This document shows positions 7,693 through 16,157 of a DNA stretch of 64,000 nucleotides, piece by piece. The notes beneath the pieces were generated by a model that ran no database searches, had not been told where the DNA came from, and was given only the letters and a program-made list of their open reading frames with translations. Numbering within the stretch: the first letter of the stretch is position 1; the number at the start of each line of letters is the position of its first letter. The translations under genes and the position numbers were made by a program. The DNA is from Chloroflexota bacterium (lineage in GTDB: Bacteria > Chloroflexota > Anaerolineae > Anaerolineales > UBA4823), in NCBI GenBank assembly GCA_029782365.1, contig JAKOUW010000009.1, forward strand, positions 1 through 64,000, read 5' to 3'.

Positions 7693-8516
7693 TACTCCGT
7701 CAGCTCGAGCAGGTCCAGCAGGCCCTCGATGACAAAATCGGGCGGCTGGTCCATCTGGGCGATATGGGCACGCGTGCTGACCCCGGTCAGCGCGGCGGCA
7801 GTGGCAAACCCGGCCTGCTGGCCCATGCGCATGTCGGTCTCCAGGCGGTCGCCCACCATCATACAGCGCTCGGGCGGCAGGCCCATGCGCTGCATGGCGA
7901 CGTTCAGGATCAGCGGCGAAGGCTTGCCTGCCAGCAGTTCCAGTTTGCGCCCGCTGATCGTTTCCAGCGCGGCGATGGTCGCCCCGGCGTCGGGGATGGC
8001 GCCGCCGGGCATCGGGCAGACTTTATCGCCGTTGGTGGCGAAGAAGCGCGCCCCGTGCACCAGCGCCTGGTAGGCCGTGTTCAGCTTGCGGTAATCCAGG
8101 GTGCGGTCAAAGGCAACCACCACGGCGTCGATACCGGACGGATCGAGCACCTCCTTGGGATCCTGTCCGTCCAGCTCTTCTACGATGTGCAGTCCGTGGC
8201 CGCGCAGCTCTGCGCGCAGGCTGGTCTCGCCGATCACGTACAGGCGCAAACCCGGCATGTGGTGCGCCAGGTGGTAGCCCAACACATACGCCGAGGTGAT
8301 TACATCTTCCGGCGGCGTGGGGATGCCCAGGCGGGTCAGCTTGGCGGCGTATTGGCTGCCCGGCTCCAGGGGCTTGTTGCTGACAAACAGGGTTTTCTTG
8401 CCGCGCCGGCGCAGCTCGCCGACTGCCTCCACCGCGCCCGGCAGGGCGGCGCTGCCCAGGTACACTGTGCCGTCCAGGTCGAATACAAAACCGTCGATTC
8501 TTCGCTTGCCCGTCAT
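7692..8516 (-). CDS. HAD-superfamily sugar/nucleotide phosphatase (NagD/AraL type)
   Basis: 274 residues from the ATG at 8516. HAD motif I is FVFDLDGTVYLG (Asp13, Asp15), motif II is LFVSNKP, and motifs III/IV are in LAGKPSPLIL and MVGDRLETDM. A C2-type cap between motifs II and III, with FATNGD and GGAIPDAGA, is typical of the NagD/AraL/p-nitrophenylphosphatase subfamily. These enzymes dephosphorylate small metabolites in the cytoplasm; the substrate is not predictable. The start overlaps the stop of the preceding gene (ATGA), so it is translationally coupled. Confidence 0.88.
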   Translation of the reverse strand: MTGKRRIDGFVFDLDGTVYLGSAALPGAVEAVGELRRRGKKTLFVSNKPLEPGSQYAAKLTRLGIPTPPEDVITSAYVLGYHLAHHMPGLRLYVIGETSLRAELRGHGLHIVEELDGQDPKEVLDPSGIDAVVVAFDRTLDYRKLNTAYQALVHGARFFATNGDKVCPMPGGAIPDAGATIAALETISGRKLELLAGKPSPLILNVAMQRMGLPPERCMMVGDRLETDMRMGQQAGFATAAALTGVSTRAHIAQMDQPPDFVIEGLLDLLELTE

Positions 8517-9511
8517 GGGTACAACACCTTCCGCACAAATTGGGTTTTTTGTTCTGCGTAGTGAGCGCGCGCCTGTCGGTGCGTCTGCGCCAGTTCTTGT
8601 TTCAAGGCCTGGTAGGCGGCGCGCAGCGCCGGGTCGGTGCGCAGCGCGTCGCGGAAGCGCAGCTTCTCGCTTTCTTCGCGGCTGCCTGCCTGCACAATGT
8701 GGAGGTGGTGGGTGCGCGGGAAGCCTTTGCGGAAAAAGAGGCGCTCGCTGTTTTCGGGGTAATCCACGAAGGTGTACCCCAACCCGGCCAGCGCAGGGAT
8801 GCACTCCACCCCGCGAGCCAGGTCCGGCAGGCTGACCAGGATATCGATGATCGGCTTGGCGCTCAGGCCGGGCACAGCTGTGCTGCCCACATGTTCGATG
8901 CGCGCTTCCCGGCCGGCCAGGGCGGGCGCGATCTGCTGGCGCTCGCTCTCAAACTGCTGCGGCCACAGCGGAGAATAGGGCTCGATTTGCACGGCCTCGT
9001 GCAGGATGGCGTGGATCTGCCCGGCGGCCTGGCGGGCGCTGAGCTGGGTGGTGTCGATGAGGTAGCCCAGGTCGCCGTGCAGGGCGTTGGCATTCTGGAT
9101 GCTGAGCAGCTGTTTGGCGCGCTGCAGCTCCCACTCGAGCAGGTCGGGTTCCAGGTGCGCGCCGCGCTGGCGGATGCGCCGGGCGATCTCATCTTCGGCG
9201 CACACCAGGCGGAAGGTGTACACCTCCGGGTCCAGCTCGGCCAGCAGGCGGCGCAGGCTGGCGGCCGAGGCCGGCTCTTCGAAGACATAATTAATCACAA
9301 AATGGCGGTAGCCGTGCTGCCAGTGCCAGCCGGCGGCCTGGCGCAGGGTCTGGTAGAGGTAATCCACACGGGCAGGGCTGTGCAGGTCGAATGGCTGAAC
9401 CGCTCCCAGGTAATCGCCGTCCAGCATCACGGCGCGCTCGAACAAAGCCAGCAGTTCCCAGGAGGTTTCGGTCTTGCCGATGCCCAGCGGGCCGTTGATC
9501 AACACAAACAT
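8513..9511 (-). CDS. Fusion of P-loop kinase-like domain and GrpB (UPF0157) domain
   Basis: 332 residues. Residues 1-165 begin FVLINGPLGIGKTE, a P-loop (Walker A, about 7-15) like those of small-molecule kinases and AAA-like gluconate/chloramphenicol kinases. Residues about 174-332 are a GrpB/UPF0157 nucleotidyltransferase-fold domain with HVGSTAVPGLSAKPIIDILV and the downstream RLFFRKG...THHLHIV. Both domains look intact, so the protein is a true fusion. In many genomes GrpB stands alone. The function is unknown; a nucleotide-dependent transferase acting on a small substrate is plausible. It lies 6 nt after the ABC exporter gene. Confidence 0.78.
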   Translation of the reverse strand: MFVLINGPLGIGKTETSWELLALFERAVMLDGDYLGAVQPFDLHSPARVDYLYQTLRQAAGWHWQHGYRHFVINYVFEEPASAASLRRLLAELDPEVYTFRLVCAEDEIARRIRQRGAHLEPDLLEWELQRAKQLLSIQNANALHGDLGYLIDTTQLSARQAAGQIHAILHEAVQIEPYSPLWPQQFESERQQIAPALAGREARIEHVGSTAVPGLSAKPIIDILVSLPDLARGVECIPALAGLGYTFVDYPENSERLFFRKGFPRTHHLHIVQAGSREESEKLRFRDALRTDPALRAAYQALKQELAQTHRQARAHYAEQKTQFVRKVLYP

Positions 9512-9517
9512 AAGCGG

Positions 9518-11323
9518 CTAGACGGCTTCTTCCTGCTTGAACTGCATGCGGTACAGCCGGGCGTACAAGCCGTCGTGCGCCATCAGCTCGGCGTGGCTGC
9601 CCAGCTCCACCAGCCGGCCCTGGTCGAGCACCGCGATGCGGTTGGCTTTGTGCACGGTGGACAGGCGGTGAGCGATGATCACCGTGGTGCGCGACTGCAT
9701 CAGCCGCTCGAGCGCTTCCTGCACCAGCCCTTCCGATTCGCTGTCCAGGCTGGAGGTGGCTTCATCCAGCAGTAAAATGCGTGGGTCCTTCAAGAGCGCC
9801 CGGGCTATAGCCACGCGCTGGCGTTGGCCGCCCGAAAGCTTCACGCCCCGCTCGCCTACGATGGTGTCGTAACCCTGCGGCAGGCGCACGATGAACTCCT
9901 CGGCGTTAGCGGCGCGGGCGGCTGCTTCCAGCTCGGCGTCGCTGGCATCCAGCTTGCCGTAGCGCAGATTCTCGCGCACCGTGCCTGAAAAGAGCTGGGT
10001 TTCCTGCGGCACCAGGCCGATCTGCAGGCGCAGGGAATCCAGGCTTACCTGGCGCAGGTCGTGGCCGTCGACCGAGACACTGCCCTGGGTGGGGTCATAA
10101 AAGCGCGGAATCAGGTTGAAGAGCGTCGATTTGCCCGCTCCGGACGGTCCCACCAGCGCCAGCACCTCGCCCGGCTGGACTTCCAGGTTGATGTTGTGCA
10201 GAACATGCGCGACTTCCACTTCGTAGGTGAAAGAGACGTCGTCAAAACGGATTCTGCCCTCCACGGGCGGCAGAGGCGGCGCGCCGGGCTGGTCCTGCAC
10301 GTCCGGGATTTCATCCAGCAGCTCAAAGATGCGCCGCGAGGCGCCCAGCGCCTCCTGCACCTGGGTGTAGAGGTTGGTGTAGGCGCTCAGAGCGGCGGCG
10401 ATGTTGACGCCGTACACCAGGAAGGCCACCAGCGCGCCCCCGGTCAACCGCCCGGCCAGCACCTCACGCCCGCCGAACCACAGGATGGCCGCCAGCGTGG
10501 CAAAGACCACGAAAGCCACCAGCGCGCCGAACCCTGAACGCCAGACGGCCATGTCCAGCGTAATCTTGAACGTTTTTTCCACCTGGTCGGCGTAGCGCTG
10601 GGTCTCGAAGCGTTCGCGGTTGAAGGCCTTCACCACGCGAATGGCGCCCAGCGCCTCTTCGGCCTGAGCGGTGCTGTTAGCGACTTCATCCTGCACCAGG
10701 GTAGACATGCCGCGCAGGCGGTAGCCGAACAGGGCGGCAATCGCCACCACTGCCGCAACCAGCGCCAGCATAAACAGCGACAGGCGCCAGTTCAACACCA
10801 GCATCAGCGCCAGCGAGCCAATAAAGGTCAGGGTCTGGCCGAGCACTACGGCAATGTTGTTGGTCAAGACGCTGCGCACCAGCGTGGCATCCGAAGCCAG
10901 GCGCGAGAGCAGCTCGCCGGTGCGCCGGTTGGTAAAAAAGCGCAGGCTCAGGCGGTGAATGTGACCGTACACCTGCTGGCGCAGGTCGGCAATGATGCGC
11001 TCGCCGGTGTAGGTCAGGCTGTAGTTCTGCAGGTAGGTAAATATCGAGCGCACCAGGAAGGTGGCGATCAGCAGGGCGGCGATGCGGTTTAATTCTGCCC
11101 CGTCAGAGCGCACCAGGACTGAATCAATCACATTCTGGATCACCCAGGGGAAAACCAGGTTGAGGGCCGAGCTGAAGAACAGGGCCACAATGGCGATGGT
11201 CATCATGCCGCGGTACGGCTTGAGATAGCCGAACAGGCGGCGCAGCTCGGCCGATGAAGGCGGCTTGAGGTCGCGGTTGCGAGCAGGCGCGCCGGCTCGC
11301 CCGGCGCGGTTGATCATGAACAT
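9518..11323 (-). CDS. ABC exporter, MsbA/LmrA type half-transporter
   Basis: 601 residues: an N-terminal six-helix transmembrane domain (about 38-335) and a C-terminal ATPase with Walker A GPSGAGKST (392-400), signature LSGGQ (496-500), Walker B ILLLDEATSS (about 515-524) and a switch His in IIAHRLS. Half-transporters of this form usually act as homodimers exporting lipids or hydrophobic drugs. The ATG at 11323 is preceded by AAAGGA. It follows a lipoprotein gene by 16 nt and precedes the P-loop/GrpB fusion in one probable operon. The substrate is unknown. Confidence 0.93.
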   Translation of the reverse strand: MFMINRAGRAGAPARNRDLKPPSSAELRRLFGYLKPYRGMMTIAIVALFFSSALNLVFPWVIQNVIDSVLVRSDGAELNRIAALLIATFLVRSIFTYLQNYSLTYTGERIIADLRQQVYGHIHRLSLRFFTNRRTGELLSRLASDATLVRSVLTNNIAVVLGQTLTFIGSLALMLVLNWRLSLFMLALVAAVVAIAALFGYRLRGMSTLVQDEVANSTAQAEEALGAIRVVKAFNRERFETQRYADQVEKTFKITLDMAVWRSGFGALVAFVVFATLAAILWFGGREVLAGRLTGGALVAFLVYGVNIAAALSAYTNLYTQVQEALGASRRIFELLDEIPDVQDQPGAPPLPPVEGRIRFDDVSFTYEVEVAHVLHNINLEVQPGEVLALVGPSGAGKSTLFNLIPRFYDPTQGSVSVDGHDLRQVSLDSLRLQIGLVPQETQLFSGTVRENLRYGKLDASDAELEAAARAANAEEFIVRLPQGYDTIVGERGVKLSGGQRQRVAIARALLKDPRILLLDEATSSLDSESEGLVQEALERLMQSRTTVIIAHRLSTVHKANRIAVLDQGRLVELGSHAELMAHDGLYARLYRMQFKQEEAV

Positions 11324-11339
11324 AACATTCCTTTCGCTA

Positions 11340-12164
11340 TCATGGTGTAAACGGCGTGGACAGCGCCCCGGACGCCACGATCACCCATACGGCCACCCGC
11401 CCGGCGCGCCGGCCTGGCGCGACCCCGGCTTTGACCACGGTGCCTTTCATCATAACCTGGCCGCCCGCCACCGCCCAGTCTTCGGCGTGGGCGGTCTCGA
11501 ATGAAAAGCCCTGGGTTGAATCGACCTGGACCAGCGTCTTGCCTGCCAGGTTCGGGTAGGTTGCTTTGACCAGGGCCAGGGCCTGCTCGGCGGTAACCGG
11601 CATGGCCTGCGCCAGACTGAATGAGAAGATGCCTAACGAGGCATCCTGGATGCTGGTAGTCAGGTCTCCGGTAGCCGTGCCGCCCCCCAGGCTGAGTGAG
11701 GCGCCTCCATCCTGGAGCAAAGCAAAGTACGACACGCCAGCCAGCTTCAATGCCCCGGTGACGCCAGATTCCACAGCCACCGGCAGATCCAGGTCGCCGA
11801 TCACGCCGCGGCCAGCGATCACTGTAACATCCACGCCCAGGACATCTTTGCCATACGCCTGGATTGCCAGGGCGGCCTGCTCCTCGTTCAGACGGTTAAG
11901 CACCTGAGGAAATAAGGTGCCGGGCAGCGGCAGGCCCTTGGCCGGGTCCAGGGGAAACAGGGTTTGCGCGGCCGGCAGAGCGGTCGCCGCGCCCGCTTCC
12001 AGGGTGGGCTGGACAGTCTCCACCGCGCTCTTAATGGTGGGTGCGATGGTCTGCAGGCCGGCCTGCAGGGTGGGTGCAATCTGGTCAACTGCCGGCCGGC
12101 TGCCGCAGGCCAGGCTGACCAGGATGAGAGCCGTCAAAGCGATCCAAAAAGCACATTTTTGCAT
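11340..12164 (-). CDS. Lipoprotein of unknown function
   Basis: 274 residues. The signal sequence MQKCAFWIALTALILVSLAC ends in a lipobox LVSLAC, so the mature protein should be lipid-anchored. Residues about 27-60 contain repeats of the type APTLQAG / QPTLEAG. The C-terminal part, rich in Gly, Ala and Val, has short motifs such as LGGGTATGDL but no domain I recognise. It sits between a membrane protein and an ABC exporter with short gaps (11 and 16 nt), so it may be an accessory to that exporter. That link is contextual only. Confidence 0.65.
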   Translation of the reverse strand: MQKCAFWIALTALILVSLACGSRPAVDQIAPTLQAGLQTIAPTIKSAVETVQPTLEAGAATALPAAQTLFPLDPAKGLPLPGTLFPQVLNRLNEEQAALAIQAYGKDVLGVDVTVIAGRGVIGDLDLPVAVESGVTGALKLAGVSYFALLQDGGASLSLGGGTATGDLTTSIQDASLGIFSFSLAQAMPVTAEQALALVKATYPNLAGKTLVQVDSTQGFSFETAHAEDWAVAGGQVMMKGTVVKAGVAPGRRAGRVAVWVIVASGALSTPFTP

Positions 12165-12175
12165 ATCTTCCTCGC

Positions 12176-12706
12176 TCAGCGCTGGCGCAGCCAGTAAAGC
12201 AGGGTCGAACCATCGGTAAAGCCCAGCGGCAGGAAGGCGCCCAGGCTGTACACCAGCAGGTTATCCAGGAAAAAGAACAGGCTGACCCAGTAGAACGGCC
12301 GCGGCGCTGTTTGCAGCGCCAACCAGGCCGGCCCAGCCAGCGCCGTCAGCAGGGCGCTGCCCAGCGGGCCGCCCAGGGCGCGCCGGATATGCACCGCCGG
12401 TGGGAGCTGGCCTTCCTCGGCTGGGTAGCGCGAGGCCGCCAGCAGTCCCCAAAACGTAACGCCGATCATCGGGTGGCCGGCGCACCGGGCGGCGGCGGCA
12501 TGCCCCAGGTTATGCCACAGCTCGCCGGCGAAATGCAGCAGGCCGCACGCCGCGGCGCACACCAGCGCTTCTGCCAGGGACATGCCAAGGACGAAAACTC
12601 CGATCACAGCCAGCGCCAGGCAGAGCGCCGGGTATGCCAGCCAGATCGACGAACGAGCTCGCAGGTCCAGACCTGCCAGCGTACCGAGATAGATCGTTTT
12701 GCCCAT
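12176..12706 (-). CDS. M50-like integral membrane protein with HNLGH in place of HExGH
   Basis: 176 residues from the ATG at 12706, with GAGGA 10 nt upstream. About four to five hydrophobic helices. The segment FAGELWHNLGHAAAARCAG resembles the site-2-protease signature ExxHExGH, but the catalytic Glu is replaced by Asn (HNLGH). The C-terminal DNLLVYSLGAFLPLGFTDGS resembles the second S2P signature (LDG/NxxP...LPxxPxDG). It may be a catalytically inactive or altered M50 relative, or a lookalike. It is the first gene of a run that includes the lipoprotein and the ABC exporter. Confidence 0.6.
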   Translation of the reverse strand: MGKTIYLGTLAGLDLRARSSIWLAYPALCLALAVIGVFVLGMSLAEALVCAAACGLLHFAGELWHNLGHAAAARCAGHPMIGVTFWGLLAASRYPAEEGQLPPAVHIRRALGGPLGSALLTALAGPAWLALQTAPRPFYWVSLFFFLDNLLVYSLGAFLPLGFTDGSTLLYWLRQR

Positions 12707-12753
12707 GGGTTGATTATCCTCGCCGTTGAGTATATCAGGATTATCCAATTATT

Positions 12754-12783
12754 TTTACACGGTGTGAGCAGATCAGGTACAAT
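12754..12783 (+). promoter_or_regulatory. Promoter of queF
   Basis: TTTACA (12754-12759), 18-nt spacer, TACAAT (12778-12783). A leader of about 78 nt with local inverted repeats (CCGCCGGCGG and GGAGGACGCTCC) precedes the ATG. Confidence 0.6.
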
Positions 12784-12867
12784 TGCCGCGCGCCACTGCA
12801 GCGTAACGATCTGCCGCCGGCGGGCGTGCTGAACACCAACCGGAGGACGCTCCAAAGGACAAATAAA

Positions 12868-13296
12868 ATGACTACTCAACCAGAAGATTTACAAAACCTG
12901 ACCATGCTCGGCCGGCCGGCCCAGCCTTCGAAGAACCTGGAGGCTTTCCCCAACCGCACGCCAGGCCGCTATTACAAAGTTATCTTGGAAACGAGCGAAT
13001 TTACTTGCCTGTGCCCGATGACCGGCCAGCCTGATTTTGCTACCATTCGCGTGGAATATGCGCCGGACCAAAAAGTGGTCGAGTCAAAATCATTCAAGCT
13101 CTACCTGTGGTCTTACCGCAACGAGGGCGCGTTTCACGAGCACGTCACCAACCAGATCCTGGATGATTTGGTCAAAGCGCTCGACCCGCATTGGTGCCGC
13201 GTGGTCGGCGCCTTCAACATTCGCGGCGGGATCAGCATCACCGTCGAAGCCGAGCATACCAAAACCCCTGCGGCGCGCCAGGCCGTTTTGGGCTGA
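12868..13296 (+). CDS. queF: NADPH-dependent 7-cyano-7-deazaguanine reductase
   Basis: 142 residues, the short unimodular QueF that reduces preQ0 to preQ1 in queuosine synthesis. The catalytic region [15 protein letters not shown] has the Cys before Pro (Cys49) and the Asp (56). [18 protein letters not shown] is the substrate/NADPH-binding segment. The ATG at 12868 is preceded by AAAGGA; an in-frame ATG at 12826 has no site. It is convergent with queC, whose stop is 17 bp away, so the preQ0 producer and consumer are neighbours on opposite strands. Confidence 0.94.
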   Translation: MTTQPEDLQNLTMLGRPAQPSKNLEAFPNRTPGRYYKVILETSEFTCLCPMTGQPDFATIRVEYAPDQKVVESKSFKLYLWSYRNEGAFHEHVTNQILDDLVKALDPHWCRVVGAFNIRGGISITVEAEHTKTPAARQAVLG

Positions 13297-13313
13297 GGCG
13301 ATTGTTTGCGCGC

Positions 13314-13988
13314 TCAGCCGGCGTAGGGCAGCGGGTCACGCAGGCCCAGGACGGCAAAGGCCGCCAGCCGCTCGGCGCAGGTTGGACAGCGCCCGCAGGC
13401 CTGCTGACCGCCCCGGTAGCACGACCAGGTACGGCTGTAATCCACACCCAACTCCTGGCCGAGGCGCAGCACATCGGCTTTAGACAGATGCACCAGCGGG
13501 GCATCCACCAGGATGGCATTCTTGCGGTTCAGGCTGAGCAGGGCGTTGATGCGCTGTAAAAAATCGGGCGTGGTATCCCAATAACCGTACAGGTCATGGG
13601 CTTGAGCGCCGTAATAGATCGTGCGGATGCCCAGGGTTTCGGCGGCGGCGGCGGCGATAGACAGGAAGATCATGTTGCGGTTAGGCACGTAAGTGACCGG
13701 CTGCGGGTCGCCCTGCACGGCGGCGATATCCGGAACGGCGATCTGCTCCGAAACCAGGGCCGAGCTGGCGAAAAGCGGGGCCAGCATGCTCAAATCGACC
13801 ACCAGGTGCGGCTGGCAGCCGAGCGCCTCTGCCTGCCAGCGGGCAAACTCGATTTCGCGGCTGTGCTTTTGGCCGTAGGTGAAGCTCAGGACGGCTGTCG
13901 TCTTGCCTTCGCGCTTCACCAGGTAGTGCAGCAGGGTGACGGAATCCATTCCACCGCTGACGATGGCCAGGGCATCCAGAGTTGGCAT
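13314..13988 (-). CDS. queC: 7-cyano-7-deazaguanine synthase
   Basis: 224 residues. The N-terminal PP-loop SGGMDS (11-16) binds ATP. The Zn-binding cysteines are at 190, 198, 201 and 204 (SCYRGGQQACGRCPTC). QueC converts 7-carboxy-7-deazaguanine to preQ0. Length and motifs are complete. It starts 3 nt after the stop of the transporter gene, so the two are co-transcribed. QueD and QueE, which make the precursor, are not in this window. Confidence 0.95.
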   Translation of the reverse strand: MPTLDALAIVSGGMDSVTLLHYLVKREGKTTAVLSFTYGQKHSREIEFARWQAEALGCQPHLVVDLSMLAPLFASSALVSEQIAVPDIAAVQGDPQPVTYVPNRNMIFLSIAAAAAETLGIRTIYYGAQAHDLYGYWDTTPDFLQRINALLSLNRKNAILVDAPLVHLSKADVLRLGQELGVDYSRTWSCYRGGQQACGRCPTCAERLAAFAVLGLRDPLPYAG

Positions 13989-13991
13989 ACC

Positions 13992-14696
13992 TTATTCCGT
14001 CACTTTCAAGGGATTGAAATCCGTCTGGCGGTCAAACACATCCAGGCCTTCCTGGCGTTTGAGGAAATTCACCACCAGGTAGGTCAGCGGCGTGGCAACG
14101 GCTTCATAGACAGTCTTCATCAACCACTGCGTCACCACCGCCGAGGCCAGCCCGGCAGCCGGTATATTACCGGTGAAGGCCACCAGGATGAAGATCAACG
14201 AATCGAGACCCTCGCCAACCACCGTCGAGCCAATGGTGCGGATCCACAGCCAGCGCCCCTCTGTCAGCACCTTTAAGCGCGCCAGCACGAACGAATTGGC
14301 GAACTCGCCTACCAGGTAAGCCAGGAACGAGGCCAACAACAGTCGCGGTGTGTAGCCCAGGATCTGTTCGAAAGCGGGCTGGCCCTGCCAGAAGCCGGCC
14401 GGCGGCAGAGCCTGGGCCAGGGCGATGGCGAGCACCACCAGCAGGTTGCACAAAAAACCCAGCCAGATCACTCTGCGGGCGCGGCCGTAGCCGTAGACTT
14501 CGGTCAGCACATCTCCGAAGATGTAACTGACCGGAAAAATCACCACGCCAGCCGGGAAAACGACGCCGCCCACCTCTGCCAGTTTGACGGCAATGATATT
14601 GGCGGTGATCAGGCTGGTGACAAACACCGCCGTGATGATCACAAACCACAGGGAATACTGCTCGCCGCCCTGGCCGGCGTTTGTCTGTTTCACCAT
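13992..14696 (-). CDS. yhhQ: Queuosine precursor transporter (YhhQ/COG1738)
   Basis: About 234 residues with six predicted helices. VVFPAGVVIFPVSYIFGDVL and EVYGYGRARRVIW are hallmarks of the COG1738 vitamin/preQ0 transporter family. The ATG at 14696 directly abuts AGGT, while a GTG at 14693 would give a better-spaced GGTGAGG site, so the start may be 3 nt later. It heads the unit yhhQ-queC. Import of preQ0/preQ1 combined with local synthesis suggests the cell both makes and salvages the precursor. Confidence 0.9.
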   Translation of the reverse strand: MVKQTNAGQGGEQYSLWFVIITAVFVTSLITANIIAVKLAEVGGVVFPAGVVIFPVSYIFGDVLTEVYGYGRARRVIWLGFLCNLLVVLAIALAQALPPAGFWQGQPAFEQILGYTPRLLLASFLAYLVGEFANSFVLARLKVLTEGRWLWIRTIGSTVVGEGLDSLIFILVAFTGNIPAAGLASAVVTQWLMKTVYEAVATPLTYLVVNFLKRQEGLDVFDRQTDFNPLKVTE

Positions 14697-14773
14697 ACCT
14701 CACCATCCGCTAAGAATCGGACTCTGCGCAGCCTGCCGCCAGAATCGCGTGGTTTCAGGCAATCTCGGGCGAG

Positions 14774-14779
14774 ATTATA
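14774..14779 (-). promoter_or_regulatory. -10 box of yhhQ-queC
   Basis: TATAAT on the minus strand, leaving an RNA leader of about 70 nt before yhhQ. It is divergent from the -10 box at 14793. Confidence 0.5.
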
Positions 14780-14792
14780 CCCTTCTTTAGGG

Positions 14793-14798
14793 TAAAAT
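14793..14798 (+). promoter_or_regulatory. -10 box of the EEP hydrolase gene (leaderless)
   Basis: TAAAAT ends 6 nt before the ATG at 14805; there is no room for a ribosome-binding site. Confidence 0.55.
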
Positions 14799-14804
14799 GC
14801 CTGG

Positions 14805-15599
14805 ATGCGAATCAAACTGATGAGTTTCAACCTGCGCTGCGCTGGCGCACCGGACGGCGTAAACAATTGGGAAGCCCGCCGCTCGCTGGTCATCGAGCGC
14901 ATCCGGGCCTTCGACCCTGACTTGATCGGCCTGCAGGAGTGTGAAGACAACCAGCAGGCCGTTTTCATCCGCCAGGCGCTGCCCGATTACGGTTTCTTCG
15001 GCGTCCACCGCAGCGCCGACCCGCGCTCAGGTCTGGAAATGACGCCGGCGCTCTACCGCCGCTCGGCGTTTGAACTGGTCGAGCAGGGGAATTTCTGGTT
15101 GAGCGCCGCGCCAGAAACGCCCGGCAGTTTGGATTGGGGCGCCGTTTTCGCCCGCACGGTGTGCTGGCTGCGACTGCGGACCCTGCAGGCGCCGCGCCAC
15201 GCGCTGGTTTTCTTCAATACGCACTTCGATTACGCCGCCAGCCTGGCCCGCCTGCGTTCCGCCCAGCTCCTGCGGCGGCGGATGCACTCGATTGCCGGTG
15301 GCTCGCCATTCCTGCTGAGCGGCGACTTCAACGCCGGTAAGCAGTCTGGCGCGCACAGCGCCCTGCTGGGCAGTGACCTGCAGGACGCGCTGGACGCAGC
15401 GGGCGTGCGCGGCGCGACCTTTCACGATTTTGGCCGGCTGGCGGGCGCGGAACGAGCGCCCAATGAAATCGATTGGATCGCGGTTTCGCGCCATTTCAGC
15501 GTGCTCTCCGCCATGATCGACCGCACGCGCCGGGGCGAGGTGTGGCCTTCAGATCATTATCCGCTGGGAGCGGTGTTAAATTTACTTGAAGTAGATTAA
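14805..15599 (+). CDS. Endonuclease/exonuclease/phosphatase-family hydrolase
   Basis: 264 residues with the complete EEP fold signatures: SFNLRCAG (Asn9), GLQECEDN (catalytic Glu45), FFNTHFDY, LLSGDFNAG and the C-terminal SDHYPLGA (Asp-His). Members hydrolyse phosphodiester or phosphomonoester bonds (exonuclease III, sphingomyelinase, inositol phosphatases). This short cytosolic version, without signal peptide, cannot be assigned a substrate. Transcription appears leaderless. Its 3' end contains the promoter of the following stress-protein gene. Confidence 0.87.
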   Translation: MRIKLMSFNLRCAGAPDGVNNWEARRSLVIERIRAFDPDLIGLQECEDNQQAVFIRQALPDYGFFGVHRSADPRSGLEMTPALYRRSAFELVEQGNFWLSAAPETPGSLDWGAVFARTVCWLRLRTLQAPRHALVFFNTHFDYAASLARLRSAQLLRRRMHSIAGGSPFLLSGDFNAGKQSGAHSALLGSDLQDALDAAGVRGATFHDFGRLAGAERAPNEIDWIAVSRHFSVLSAMIDRTRRGEVWPSDHYPLGAVLNLLEVD

Positions 15600-15614
15600 T
15601 ATCTATGCTATAAC
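15586..15614 (+). promoter_or_regulatory. Promoter of universal stress protein gene
   Basis: TTGAAG (15586-15591), 17-nt spacer, extended -10 TGCTATAAC (TATAAC at 15609-15614). It overlaps the end of the preceding gene. The leader of about 100 nt ends in AAGGAGGT. Confidence 0.6.
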
Positions 15615-15723
15615 ATGTATAGACCTGTTTGGGACGGTTTGCGTGGGCTGTTTTCCTGGCAGCCGGGCTCCCAAAGAAATTCCATAACCACAGTGGGTTC
15701 AATCAATCAACAAGGAGGTCACC

Positions 15724-16143
15724 ATGTTCAAGAACATTTTGCTTGCCTTCGATGGCTCGGAACATGCGCTTAAAGCCGCGCGCCTGGCGAAAGAATTAGC
15801 CATGTGCAACCAGTCTGATTTATGGCTGGTCGTGGCTTACGATCCACTCCCGCCATACCTGGGCGAACCCTACCTGGATGTGGGCATCGAAGATCGCTTG
15901 GAATATGCCAAGTCGATCCTGGAAGCGGGGCGGCGCGAGCTGGGCGAACTAAGCAATCCGTTAAAGACCGAGCTGCTCGAAGGGCCGCCCGCCGAGGCGA
16001 TCTTGAAAGTGGCTGAGACGCGCAGCGTTGACCTGATCGTGATGGGCACGCGCGGGCTGGGGCAGTTGATGGGGCTGCTGGTCGGCAGCCAGAGCCAGAA
16101 AGTAGTCTCGCACGCCAGGTGCCCGGTGCTGCTGGTACGTTAA
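15724..16143 (+). CDS. Universal stress protein (UspA family)
   Basis: 139 residues. It begins with NILLAFDGSEHALKAARLA, and the ATP-binding motif G-x2-G-x9-G-S occurs in MGTRGLGQLMGLLVGSQSQ, followed by CPVLLVR at the C-terminus. This is the ATP-binding class of cytoplasmic Usp proteins. A strong AAGGAGGTCACC precedes the ATG. It has its own promoter and a long leader, so it is probably separately controlled. Convergent with the chelatase VWA part, 14 bp away. Confidence 0.94.
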   Translation: MFKNILLAFDGSEHALKAARLAKELAMCNQSDLWLVVAYDPLPPYLGEPYLDVGIEDRLEYAKSILEAGRRELGELSNPLKTELLEGPPAEAILKVAETRSVDLIVMGTRGLGQLMGLLVGSQSQKVVSHARCPVLLVR

Positions 16144-16157
16144 TCCGCAGATGATCC

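Noticed and set aside
8540..9775. A 411-codon plus-strand frame opposite the P-loop/GrpB gene
   Set aside because: It is antisense to recognised coding sequence and has no start signals or family motifs.
12784..12867. preQ1-I riboswitch before queF
   Set aside because: No hairpin with a following A-rich pseudoknot strand can be read. Reported only as an unclassified leader.
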